From contig CAWAJM010000001.1 in the NCBI GenBank assembly GCA_963782445.1, forward strand, positions 4,340,001 through 4,404,000: a stretch of 64,000 bases of DNA, given 5' to 3'. Below the pieces are notes generated by a model. That model ran no database searches. It saw only the letters and a list, made by a program, of their open reading frames with translations, and was not told the origin of the DNA. Position numbers and translations under genes: made by a program. Positions 53,916-62,953 of the stretch are shown one piece after another; the first letter of the stretch is position 1; each line of letters opens with the position of its first letter. The DNA comes from ZC4RG20 sp963782445 (GTDB lineage: Bacteria; Pseudomonadota; Gammaproteobacteria; Steroidobacterales; Rariloculaceae).

Positions 53916-54151
53916 CACGCGAAGGATGCGGTACGAAGCCGCGCTTCTCGTCTCTCCGGACATGCGATAGGCCGCCTTCGACGACCTGCGATCCGCAAGC
54001 GAATGCGCCCGGGTCCCGTTCGGATGCAGAGGTTTCCGTCCTGTAGGGCTTTTCAGAATACTGTCCGCCGGGGCGTCGAGTGCTTTAGAGTGGTCGCGGG
54101 ACAAAGAGGGGACACAATGGTCACGGTCACGTTCCGAAACGGAGGGGAGCA

Positions 54152-55108
54152 ATGAGGAAATATTGGGTGGCAGGATTTTTGGCGATCGGGCTCGCGGGGG
54201 CGGCAGGCTTGGCTAATGCGAAGGTCAATTGCGACCGCAACTGCCTGAGCGACAAGCTTGATCAGTTCCTGCACGCGGTCGTCGCCAAAGATCCGTCAAA
54301 GGCGAATCTCTGGATCGGCTTCCGGCAGACCCAGAACGCCCAGCTCACCGCGCCGGGCGAGGGGATCTGGAAGACCAATACCGGCATGGGCGCGCTCGAG
54401 CGGCGTTATTTCGATCCCGATACGCAGCAGGCCGAGTTTTACGGCACGATGAAGGAGGGCGACTCGTCGGCCATCGTCTCGCTCCGAATGAAGCTCCATG
54501 GTGACCAGATCGGCGAGGCGGAATGGCATATCTCGCGCTCGACCGATCCCGACATCATGGGGACCAAGGAACGCACCGTCTTCGACCTCGACAATCTGCT
54601 CAAGAACCCGCCGCCGCAACGCGTGGTCCCGAACAACGAGCGCCATCCCCGCGACGAGCTGGTCGCGGCGGTCAACAGCTATTTCGACGGCATCACCGCC
54701 GGGACGGGCCGCCATGTCCAGGCGAATCCCGGCTGCTACCGGCTCGAGAACGGCGTCGGCGGCCCTCAATGGGCCAATCGACCGGTGCCGAAGGCCGACC
54801 AGGATTTCGAGAGTCAGACCGATTGCCGCACCGGTTATGGCGGGCTGGGTATCATCAACGTTACCGGGCGTCGCTATCTCATGGTGGACGCGGAAGCCCA
54901 GGTCGTGGTCGCCTCGGCGATCTTCATCCGAGAGCCCCTGAATCCCAAGCGCCGCAACTGCTTCATGGAGATCTTCTTCCTGGACGGCGGGAAAATCAGC
55001 AGGGTCTACGCCGCCATGGTCTACGCCGATCCCCTGCTGCCGATGCCCAACTGGCCGCCTTATGACGGCCATTACCCAGTCAGTCAGAACCTCGTTCTGC
55101 ATCGGTGA
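54152..55108 (+). CDS. Secreted protein of unknown function
   Basis: The 318-residue product has a good start (GGAGGGGAGCA just before ATG 54152) and signal peptide (YWVAGFLAIGLAGAAGLANA). The mature part has two NTF2-like/cystatin-like halves separated by LKNPPPQRVVPNNERHP: the first with SDKLDQFLHAVVAKDPSKAN and EAEWHISRST, the second with LVAAVNSYFDGITAGTGRHV and CYRLENGVGG. Cys pairs (VNCDRNCLS; GCY, DCRT, NCF) suggest periplasmic disulfides. Similar double-NTF2 secreted proteins occur in bacteria and fungi as uncharacterised families (I recall a label DUF8021, not certain). It stands alone between two G8 copies. Confidence 0.72.
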   Translation: MRKYWVAGFLAIGLAGAAGLANAKVNCDRNCLSDKLDQFLHAVVAKDPSKANLWIGFRQTQNAQLTAPGEGIWKTNTGMGALERRYFDPDTQQAEFYGTMKEGDSSAIVSLRMKLHGDQIGEAEWHISRSTDPDIMGTKERTVFDLDNLLKNPPPQRVVPNNERHPRDELVAAVNSYFDGITAGTGRHVQANPGCYRLENGVGGPQWANRPVPKADQDFESQTDCRTGYGGLGIINVTGRRYLMVDAEAQVVVASAIFIREPLNPKRRNCFMEIFFLDGGKISRVYAAMVYADPLLPMPNWPPYDGHYPVSQNLVLHR

Positions 55109-55116
55109 CGGTGTTT

Positions 55117-55138
55117 CCCCCATCGAGGGGGCACTTTT
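55117..55138 (+). terminator. Weak terminator-like hairpin
   Basis: CCCCC (55117-55121) pairs with GGGGG (55127-55131), followed by CACTTTT, eight bases after the stop of the secreted-protein gene. The stem is only five base pairs. Confidence 0.5.
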
Positions 55139-55159
55139 CTATGGAGCACGACGCCGAAT

Positions 55160-55180
55160 CCTCTCCCTTGATGGGAGAGG
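55160..55180. repeat. Small perfect palindrome (CCTCTCCC/GGGAGAGG hairpin)
   Basis: CCTCTCCC at 55160-55167 pairs with GGGAGAGG at 55173-55180 over TTGAT. Hairpins of this sequence type are widespread intergenic repeats in proteobacteria; only one copy is seen here. Confidence 0.5.
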
Positions 55181-55352
55181 CCGACGGCGAACAAGGCCAT
55201 CTCGCGCGCACGCGATTTGCGGGGCGGAGTTCCGGGCTGAGCGACGGGAATGGCCGCCCTCCTTTTGTGACCGCCGCCGCCGGGTGGGCGCGAACCCTAG
55301 CCGAGAACCCACAAGGCCGTCCGCGTGGCTACTCCTGGCTGCAGCTTTCAGC

Positions 55353-58059
55353 TCACCGGCTGACCTGGAGGCTGGCTCCGCCACTGGGGCCGCTGTCAGC
55401 GCCGCTGCCGAGGACGTCACCGCTCGACACGAGCTTGACCCAAAGGGAACCGTCGCCCTTGTAGTACGAGGTGGCACTGGCCCTGCGCAGCGCATCCAGG
55501 CTTTTCTCCTGCCTACCCGAGGCTGCGGTAGTGAATCCCGGCAGCTCGAACATCACCCACGAGCCCCTATCCAGCTCGCTCACGCTGAGGGACAGGGACG
55601 GCCTTTCGGTGGTGACTTTGATGTCGGTACCCGCAAGTACGTTGGTTGGTCCGGCGACGCCATAGTCCTTGCCATTGCGGCTCAGAACGATGGGCGGCTG
55701 AGCTGATCCACGGGCGCCATCCGCACCGAACCGTCCTCTAACGAAGGCGCCGGCCGGGAAAGCAGGCGCTCCGCCAGGACGAGCCGCTCCGCCAGGACCA
55801 CCGGGACCGCCCGGCGCGCCGGAACCGGCACCTGCGCGACGACCGCCGAAGCCGCCGGAGCGGCCCGGGCCGCCGGCGCCGCTGGCGGCGGTAATACTCA
55901 AGCGTCCGACATCGCCCGTGCACACCGCAGCGTTCCAGGTGGGCTTGATCTGACATGCTTTCGTATCGATGGCGATTCCGTCGTTTTTGTCGTCGATGAG
56001 AACGAAGGAGTCCGGGATACCCGTGACCGAGCCGTCCAGGTCGTGGAACACCGAGGTCTTATAGCTCCCATTGCCGTAATCGTCGTTGCTCCACTTGTAC
56101 TCCAGCGGCGGGAAATAGACCGGCTTGGCGTTGATGAACTTCGCGCGCTGTACGGTGTTGTTGGAGCTCATTCCGAAGCTCGTATACAGCAGGTAAGAGA
56201 TCGCGCCCGTCTTGCGCGTGGCGTTGTCCTCGAAATTCACGAACGTGTCGTTGTCCAGTTCATGATGGTAGTCGTAGAACTCGTAGCCGCGGATCGGGAA
56301 ACCCGGAAGTTTGGGCTCCGGCAAGCTGCGGCCGTAAGCCTTTTCCGCGTCGGTCCTGGGGTTGCCGATGTTGTCGGTTTCGCCCACGAACAGCGAGTCG
56401 ACCACCCGTGAGGTATAGGCGGAACGGCCGAAGTTGCCGGACGCATGCGTGTAGTCGATGGCGTTGTCGGCCAGCTTCAGGTTCTCGAACAGGTGCATCT
56501 CGCCGCGGGCCCAGATGCCGCTATTCCGGTTCTTGTAGGCGGTGAAATCCTCGATGACCGACGCCACTTGAGGGCTGTGCGCGTCAGCGGGATTGGCTTG
56601 AGCAATATACCCGCCGACGGCGAAATGGCCATCGGCCCTGGGGCCGCGGTCCATCATAAAACCGTCAAAGTTCGAATGGGCGACGTTGCCCTCGAACACC
56701 TTGATCTTCGTGCGACGGGGCCAGGTTGCTTTGCTGATATCCGTGCCTTCGAACGCGCCCGTGGGATGCTCCGGCATGGCGTACCAGAAACCCGTCGCCT
56801 CGGACCCCGCGGCCACGTTGTCCCGGTAAATGTTGTCCGGATTGGTGATCCAGAAAGTCGACACCGTGTTGTCGGAAGGGATCAGGATATCCTTGGCGTT
56901 CTGGCCGGCCAAATTGAAGTTCTTGCCGTCCGCCGTCGATCCGAACGGGGCGAGGTTGGTCGGGACGCACGGCTTGTCCGGATGGCACTTGGTCAGGATG
57001 CCTAAGTTGTGAACGAACTCGTTGCCGTGCTCGGCGCCGTCTTCGAGGAAGAAGCAGTGACCGATGTTGTTGTAGGTCACATTGTTTTCGACGCGTACGA
57101 AGTTTGTGCCATGCACGGTCACGCAGCGGCTGTAGGTGTCGTGAATCGCGGAGTTCTGGATGTACTGCCCTTTCGCATCGCCGACCAGATGCCAGTGGAT
57201 CGGATACCGGGCCAGATGCAGGTTCTGACCCATGCGATTGAACTCGACGCCGGAGACGTACATTTTGCTCCCGACCATCGCCATCACGTGCCCGCCGAAG
57301 AGGGTCTTTTCCGAGTCGGGCGAAGACTGGATAAGGATATTGCGCGTCAGCATGCCGACTTCGCCACGTTCATCCACGCCGAACGTGATCTTGCCGTAAT
57401 GCATGTAGTTGAGCTTCTCGTCCAGCGTGATCGTATTGCCCTTGATGGCGGAAATGGTCCGCCTCTCGGCCTGATAAGGGTCGTAATCCGTGGACGCGAG
57501 GACAATCGCGTCACCGACCCGCCAGCCGGCGGCGTTCAGGACGTTCTATGGTGTTGCTGCCTGCTTCGGCCGTCTTGGCCAGCTTGGTCCAGGAATTCTC
57601 CCGATCCCCGTGCAGGCTCAGGATTCCGCCCAGGAGCATGATCCCGCGGTCACCCATGCCACTGATGTTTTCATCGGGGACGTTATCGGTGAGGGTGATG
57701 GTCGCCTTGCGCGTGTGGGGGTGGGTTTCGCTGCCGATGTCCAGCTCCCCGTGTATCAAGACCCACTCCGTGGTGAGTTCAAGGTCGGCATTGTTTGAAA
57801 AGCTGAGTTTGCCGTCGATCGTCAAACCGTGCAGCGGCGGCGGACTGACATCGAGGACCACGTTCATATCCCGCCCAATCGTGACCTTATCGCCTTCCCC
57901 TGGCACTTTCCCGGAAGGCCAGGTGGCAGGATTGGACCAGAGCGCCCCAGCAGCCTGCGAAGAGCTTCCTTGCTGAGCCTCGACATCAGCGCTTACGCTG
58001 AGGAGGAAAAGGGCTGGAAAGAGCAATGCAGGAAGGAACGAGCGATATTGTTTTCTCAT
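55353..58059 (-). pseudogene. G8-domain / beta-helix protein, copy 3 (inverted), frame broken by the same one-base insertion
   Basis: On the minus strand, ATG 58059 begins the same signal peptide and G8 domain as copy 1 (one residue differs: GRDMNVV instead of GRGMNVV). At 57546 the same extra base as in copy 2 is present, and the frame stops after ERPERRRLAGR (57511). The downstream frame reopens; from ATG 57404 it would give 683 residues of beta-helix (IHWHLVGDAKG, STFWITNPDN, GSEATGFWYAMPEHPTGAF), a Gly-rich linker and the C-terminal SLQVSR. The 3' half is its own variant. The intact HiPIP gene lies just upstream in the same direction. Confidence 0.82.
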
Positions 58060-58072
58060 GGCATCAATCCCC
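56949..58072 (-). repeat. Inverted third copy of the G8 5' repeat
   Basis: The minus strand of 56949-58072 matches the 5' part of copies 1 and 2 with very few differences: ATG for GTG at the start, and G to A in GRDMN. The upstream sequence differs here, although a stretch with CCCGCGGGTTCAGCCGCC and GCCTGTTGC is kept around 58150-58190. Similarity falls off beyond the ACCAACCTCGCC segment, at the same place as in the other copies. Confidence 0.9.
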
Positions 58073-58182
58073 GGGACTCGAAGATAGCCCCCCTAGTTGA
58101 AGGCCAAAGAATAGCGCGATTCTCCTAATCGTGGCATATATCGGGCGAGCGATCGAGGAGCAACAGGCTGGCGGCTGAACCC

Positions 58183-58211
58183 GCGGGCGACCGCGCCTTG
58201 CGGTCGCCCGC
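58183..58211. terminator. Strong hairpin between HiPIP and G8 copy 3
   Basis: GCGGGCGACCGC (58183-58194) pairs perfectly with GCGGTCGCCCGC (58200-58211) around GCCTT. It lies 110 bases after the HiPIP stop on the minus strand and upstream of G8 copy 3. There is no U-run. Upstream of copies 1 and 2 only one arm (AGTCGCCCGCGG) is kept, so the hairpin was broken there. Confidence 0.55.
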
Positions 58212-58320
58212 ATCCGTCTCGAGATGAGAGCTGTGAATGGGTCCTATGTACCGTCGAGGGCGCGCTCACTCCGCCCGCGCGGACCCGAGCGCGACCGCGC
58301 AGGCGAGCGAGACACGGGTC

Positions 58321-58665
58321 TCAGGCGTCGGGTTTCTTCTGCCAGGCCGAGCACCAGCCCTTCGAGGACACGAGTTTGCCCGGAAACAGATTGCAGGGCC
58401 GCCAGGCGGCGCCGGCATCTCCTTGGAGCTGGACGCAGGTGCCGCAATGCTGGCCCGGCGTATAACGCACGGCCATCGGGTTCGACCTGTCGACTTGCGT
58501 GGCGTCTTCGACGTAATAAATCGCTTTGGCTGTGGGGTCGTCGGACGTCACGTGCGGCAGGTCACCCTGAGCCCGGGCGACGCCCTCGATGACGACGTAG
58601 CCGATAGGAAAGGCGATGGCGGCGTTACGCAGAAAGACGCGTCGACTAAGTCTGCTCCGGTGCAT
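58321..58665 (-). CDS. High-potential iron-sulfur protein (HiPIP), Tat-exported
   Basis: The 114-residue protein has a Tat signal (RSRLSRRVFLRNAAIAFPIG). The [4Fe-4S] ligands are visible as C-G-T-C (QHCGTCVQL), then Cys in WRPCNLFPGKLV and Cys in SSKGWCSAW, the standard HiPIP spacing. HiPIPs carry single electrons in the periplasm, between the bc1 complex and an oxidase or photosynthetic reaction centre. It is the only soluble electron carrier in the window. It lies upstream of G8 copy 3 in the same direction. Confidence 0.93.
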   Translation of the reverse strand: MHRSRLSRRVFLRNAAIAFPIGYVVIEGVARAQGDLPHVTSDDPTAKAIYYVEDATQVDRSNPMAVRYTPGQHCGTCVQLQGDAGAAWRPCNLFPGKLVSSKGWCSAWQKKPDA

Positions 58666-59278
58666 GAGTCGGCTCCTTGTGAGTTCGTCAGGACGTATCG
58701 TAAACGGGAGTTCGCCGATTTCCGCTGAATTCTACCCGAAGCGGCGCCCCGCGAGTCGCCAGGATCCCGCCGGGTTCCCCGGTGCGCGGGCACTTCCAGG
58801 ACGGCGACCCGAAAGTCACGGTCAACAACGAGCGCCGATAGAGACGGGCGAGGAAGCGCGCGAAGTTGAACCCGCGATGAGCGAGCCAACGTTGCGCTGC
58901 CGACACGTGAAAGACTTGATGACAGGGAAGAGCGTTTACGTGCCTCGGGCGTCCGGAGCGGCTCCTCCGCTACGACGCGGCACTGAGCAATAGCTTATAG
59001 CGGAGACCTCGTGTCTTGATGCGCCCAGCATCAGGATGAAGCTGTTCTAACTGCACGATTGGCCATCATTCCCCACTGTCACAGCCCGGCCGGGACCCCC
59101 GCCTCGGGTGGCTCTTCCAGCGCATCGCCGAGTTTGACGAAGTGAACCGCTCGCTCGCGCCGAACCCGGCGGTGGCCGCCGGCGGCGATCGTTCCGTCGG
59201 TCGACTGCGCACATCGCCTGCCGGCGTGCGTTGTAGTACCTTAGGCGGCGGAAAGACGGCTCCCGGGAAACAGCGCTC
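58666..59278. other. Intergenic region, about 610 bases, no supported gene
   Basis: It lies between the HiPIP start (minus) and an M48-like gene (plus). A short plus-strand frame from 58877 (MSEPTLRCRHVKDLMTGKSV, 38 codons) has no clear ribosome-binding site and no family I recognise. No RNA gene or repeat is seen. Confidence 0.4.
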
Positions 59279-60689
59279 GTGACGGAAGTCCAGCCGGTCC
59301 CCGCCGCGCTCGGTGCATGGCACCACCTCTCGCCCGCCGAGCACGAGGACTTCTTCGCGGCCATCGCGCGGCACCGGCGCGATTCCTGGCGCGTCACGGC
59401 CGCCTGCGGCGCAGCAGTGCTCACCTTCGCGGCCGTGGTCGCTCTTCTCATGGCGCCGCTGCTCTATTGTCTCTGCGGTCTCGCCTTCGACATCGTCAAT
59501 CTCGTCGTCTCGACGCCCGACGCTATGGGCTGGATGGGCCGGTCGCTCGACCCCGTGTTTTCCGGGCACGCCACGGCCGGCGCGCTCCTTCGCGTCGGCG
59601 CGGTCGCCGCGTTCCCCGGGCTTGCGCTAATGGGCGCGGCGACGCTGGGGCTGCGGCACGTGTGGCTGACGTCCCCGCTCTTCGACTCCGGAGACGTTCC
59701 GGGCCGCGCGCCGGATAGGAGCAGGGTCTCCGAAGCGCGGCTCGCCAATGTCGTCGAGGAGATGGCCATCGCCGCCGGCATCCCCGCGCCGCGCGTCCTC
59801 GTCGTTGCGGGCGGCGCCAATGCGGCCGCCTTCGGCCGCGACGAATCTCACGTGACGATTCTCGCCGGCGAGGCGCTCGCCTCGAGCGTCGATCGAGAAC
59901 AGCTCCAGGGCATGATTGCTCACCTCGTCGGCTCTATCGCCGACGGCGACATGACGATCGGTCTCAGGGTCAGCACGACGCTGGGACTTTTCGGGCTCGT
60001 GACGCGCCTGGGCGGCTCGTTCAGCGATCGCCGCGCCTTCCGCGAGGCGGCGAAGCTGTGGCGGCTGCTCGTCGCGCCGACCTCGGAGGCGACGGCCCAG
60101 TTCCTCGGCGAGTTTGCCGACCCCTTCCGTGACGCAGGCGACGGCGCGGACCGGCCGGCCGCCGAGGGCGAGAGTCTGACGTGGCGGGAGTGGGCCCTGA
60201 TGCCCCTGATGGGGCCAATCGTCCTGACGGGCTTCTTGAGCGGCATGGTGAGCCAGTTCCTGCTCCTGCCGCTCATCGCGGTCGCCTGGCGCCAACGCAA
60301 GTACATGGCGGACGCGACGGCCGTCCGGCTCACGCGCGACCCCGACGGCCTCGCGCACGCGCTCGAGGCCGTGGCCGACAGTCCGAAGGGCATCGTTTCG
60401 TGGACCGTGCATCTCGCCGTCGCGCCCGACTCCGGCACGCGCGAGGGGCTCGTGGCTCAATCCTTCGTGCCGATCTTTCCGGCGGCGGAGAGGCGGATCA
60501 AAGCGCTGGCCAAGATGGGGGCGAGCGTCGATCCGCGACCGCAGCAAACTATCCCCTGGCCGCTCTTGGCGGTGGGCATCGCGCTGCTCGCGATCCTCGG
60601 CGGTCTCATGGCCGTCGCCGCTTACCTCCTCGTGCTCGCCTCGGCCGCCCTGTCGGGCCTCTTCACCGTTCTTCCCGCGGCGATTCTCC

Positions 60690-60718
<29 letters not shown>
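59279..60718 (+). CDS. M48-like membrane protein without the zinc-binding motif (pseudoprotease)
   Basis: The 479-residue membrane protein starts at GTG 59279. It has helices near residues 40-70, 105-125, 325-345 and 425-470, as in HtpX-type M48 peptidases. The conserved landmarks ANVVEEMAIAAGIPAPRVLV, NAAAFGRDESHVTILAGEAL and REQLQGMIAHLVG are kept. However, the HExxH helix reads H215-L-V-G-S219, so the catalytic Glu and second His are lost. The later zinc ligand region reads RKYMADATAVRLTRDPDGLA (RE.LAD becomes RKYMAD). It cannot act as a standard metalloprotease; a binding or regulatory role is likely. It overlaps the start of the AraC-type gene. Confidence 0.87.
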
Positions 60719-61199
<481 letters not shown>

Positions 61200-61240
61200 G
61201 ATAGTTCCGGTAGCGAACTTCATTCAAAGGAGCAGTGACC

Positions 61241-61651
61241 ATGGACCTCACCATTCACTCCAGCGCCCTCCCAGCCGACGACCCGGAGGCCTCGCTGGCG
61301 TTTTATCGCGACGTCCTCGGCTTCGAGGTCCGACTGGACGTAGGAAAGGGCAAGATGCGCTGGATCACCGTCGGTCCTCCCGGGCAGCCTGATACCGCGA
61401 TCCTGCTGGCGCCGCCAGCCGCCAACCCTGGCCTAACCGACGACGAGCGCCGCACCATCGCCGAGATGATGGCGAAGGGCACCTACGGCTGGATCCTCCT
61501 GGCCACCAAAGACCTCGATGGCGTCTTCGAACGACTCCAGGCCAGCTACGCCGAGATTGTTCAGGAGCCCGTCGATCAGCCATACGGGGTGCGCGACTGC
61601 GCCATCCGGGATCCAGCGGGCAACATGATCCGCATCCAGGAGCGGCGCTAG
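61241..61651 (+). CDS. VOC-family (glyoxalase/bleomycin resistance-like) protein
   Basis: The 136-residue product has two beta-alpha-beta-beta-beta units: TIHSSALPADDPEASLAFYR with VLGFEVRLDVG, and GWILLATKDLDGVFERLQAS with RDCAIRDPAGNMIRIQE. Metal positions would be His5 (in IHSS), and the terminal Glu in IQE. AAAGGAG at 61225-61231 fits ATG 61241 best. Members bind or modify small electrophiles, antibiotics or aromatic compounds; the substrate is not shown. It follows the AraC gene. Confidence 0.92.
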   Translation: MDLTIHSSALPADDPEASLAFYRDVLGFEVRLDVGKGKMRWITVGPPGQPDTAILLAPPAANPGLTDDERRTIAEMMAKGTYGWILLATKDLDGVFERLQASYAEIVQEPVDQPYGVRDCAIRDPAGNMIRIQERR

Positions 61652-61730
61652 CGGCCTGTAACGGGTCGCCAACGCGATGGCTCTCGCCGACATGATTGTG
61701 CCGCGTGCCCTCGCCTAGAGTCCGCGCCGC

Positions 61731-62051
61731 ATGGGCTTACGGAGTGGCGATCACCCTCCGTTCCTCCCGATTGTGGCGCGGGCTGCCGCCAATACCTGGT
61801 ATCCGGGTTTCCTATTTCTGTCGCGGCCGCCCCGAAGGCAATATCCGATCCTGGACAACGAATCGGCGTTACGCCGGATTCGACAGGCGTTGTTCCGACG
61901 GGGGGAAAACGCGATGCGCTCGGCGAAGGCTGCTCGCCGCTCGTTGGCTCGGCACGCTCTGTCGATCGGCGCGACTGTCGGCTTCGTCGAGACCGCCGAT
62001 TACCGCGTCGATCGCGAAGGCGAGCCGGTCGTGCTCGGCGATACGAAATGA
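61731..62051 (+). pseudogene. Possible alpha/beta-hydrolase (carboxylesterase) remnant
   Basis: A short stretch, ARAAANTWYPGFLF, with NESALRRI about 20 residues later, resembles the AANTWYP..F..P...NEPALxxAL segment of phospholipase/carboxylesterase-type hydrolases. The GxSxG nucleophile, Asp and His are absent. The last 45 codons (from ATG 61914) do not fit that family and end in the ATGA that begins the next gene. The rest of the 400-base gap after the VOC gene has nothing I can assign. Confidence 0.35.
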
Positions 62052-62845
62052 AATGCGAACATCGTTGGCTATCGACTGCCGCCAGTGTGGCATTCGGGTC
62101 GCTGGCGCTCGCTTCGAGCCTATGCGCGCAAGAGGCGTCGCCGCCGATGGGCCGGACCATCGGCCCCGCTTGCACGCGCAGTGTTGCTCCGCCCGCAGCG
62201 GCGCCCGGCGCGGCGCAGTTGCCTCCGCTGCCGCAAGGCGTCGGCGTGCCCCCCGAGGCGACGACGCTCGTGAAGGTTCGCGACAACGTCTACGCGATCG
62301 TCAACGCTAAGAACGCGGTCATACCCGACATTCTGCTCTACGGCGGCAACGTCGCCGTGTACCTAACTGCCGAGGGCGTTGTGCTCGTTGATTCCAAGAA
62401 CGAGCGCATGCACGATGATCTCGTCGCGAAAGTGCGCTCCCTCACGGGCGCACCGATCGCGTACGTCGTGCTGACCCACAATCATGCCGATCACAGCGCT
62501 GGAGCCGCCGGGCTACGAGCGCTCGGCGCAACGGTGATCACGTCGGCCGCCGACCGCAGACGCATGGCTGCCGCGGGCGATTCCGTGCTGCCGCAGATCG
62601 GTTACGAGGGGCTCGCCGAGCTCGACTTCGATTTCATGATCCCGGGTCACGGACCGGTTCTGACGAAGCAACAGTTCCTCGCGCATCGCGACAAGATGGC
62701 GGCGCTTCGGGCGCGTGCGAAGCAGCTCGTGCGCGCTCACAAGTCGGAGCAGGAGATCGCGCAGGTGCTCGCCGCGGAATTCCATTGGGGAGGCCCGGGC
62801 CCGGCCGCGGGGAACGTTGCGGGCATGATCGAGGAATTCCGCTGA
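62048..62845 (+). CDS. Metallo-beta-lactamase-fold protein with a large internal deletion
   Basis: The 265-residue product has a signal peptide (AASVAFGSLALASSLCAQ) and a normal first half: LLYGGNVAVYLTAEGVVLVD, then the zinc motif LTHNHADHSAG (H144, H146, D148, H149). After VLPQIGYEG it jumps to LDFDFMIPGHGPVLTKQQ, the end of the fold. The intervening ~80 residues with the third-zinc His (G.GHT.GD) and bridging Asp (GD.F) are missing in frame. Enzyme activity is therefore doubtful. ATG 62048 overlaps the previous frame. A TonB receptor follows after about 110 bases. Confidence 0.85.
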   Translation: MKCEHRWLSTAASVAFGSLALASSLCAQEASPPMGRTIGPACTRSVAPPAAAPGAAQLPPLPQGVGVPPEATTLVKVRDNVYAIVNAKNAVIPDILLYGGNVAVYLTAEGVVLVDSKNERMHDDLVAKVRSLTGAPIAYVVLTHNHADHSAGAAGLRALGATVITSAADRRRMAAAGDSVLPQIGYEGLAELDFDFMIPGHGPVLTKQQFLAHRDKMAALRARAKQLVRAHKSEQEIAQVLAAEFHWGGPGPAAGNVAGMIEEFR

Positions 62846-62953
62846 CGGAGCGCGCGTATCGAGACGTCTCGGGAACGCGTGCGTAGGGCCGCAGCGGCGG
62901 GGGGAGAAGCGCGAATAGATCAACAGCGCATTTAAGTGCGCCGGGAGGGGACT

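Noticed and set aside
42805..58072. Transposon or insertion sequence as the cause of the three G8 copies
   Set aside because: No transposase, terminal inverted repeats or target-site duplications are visible at the repeat edges; duplication with conversion explains them better.
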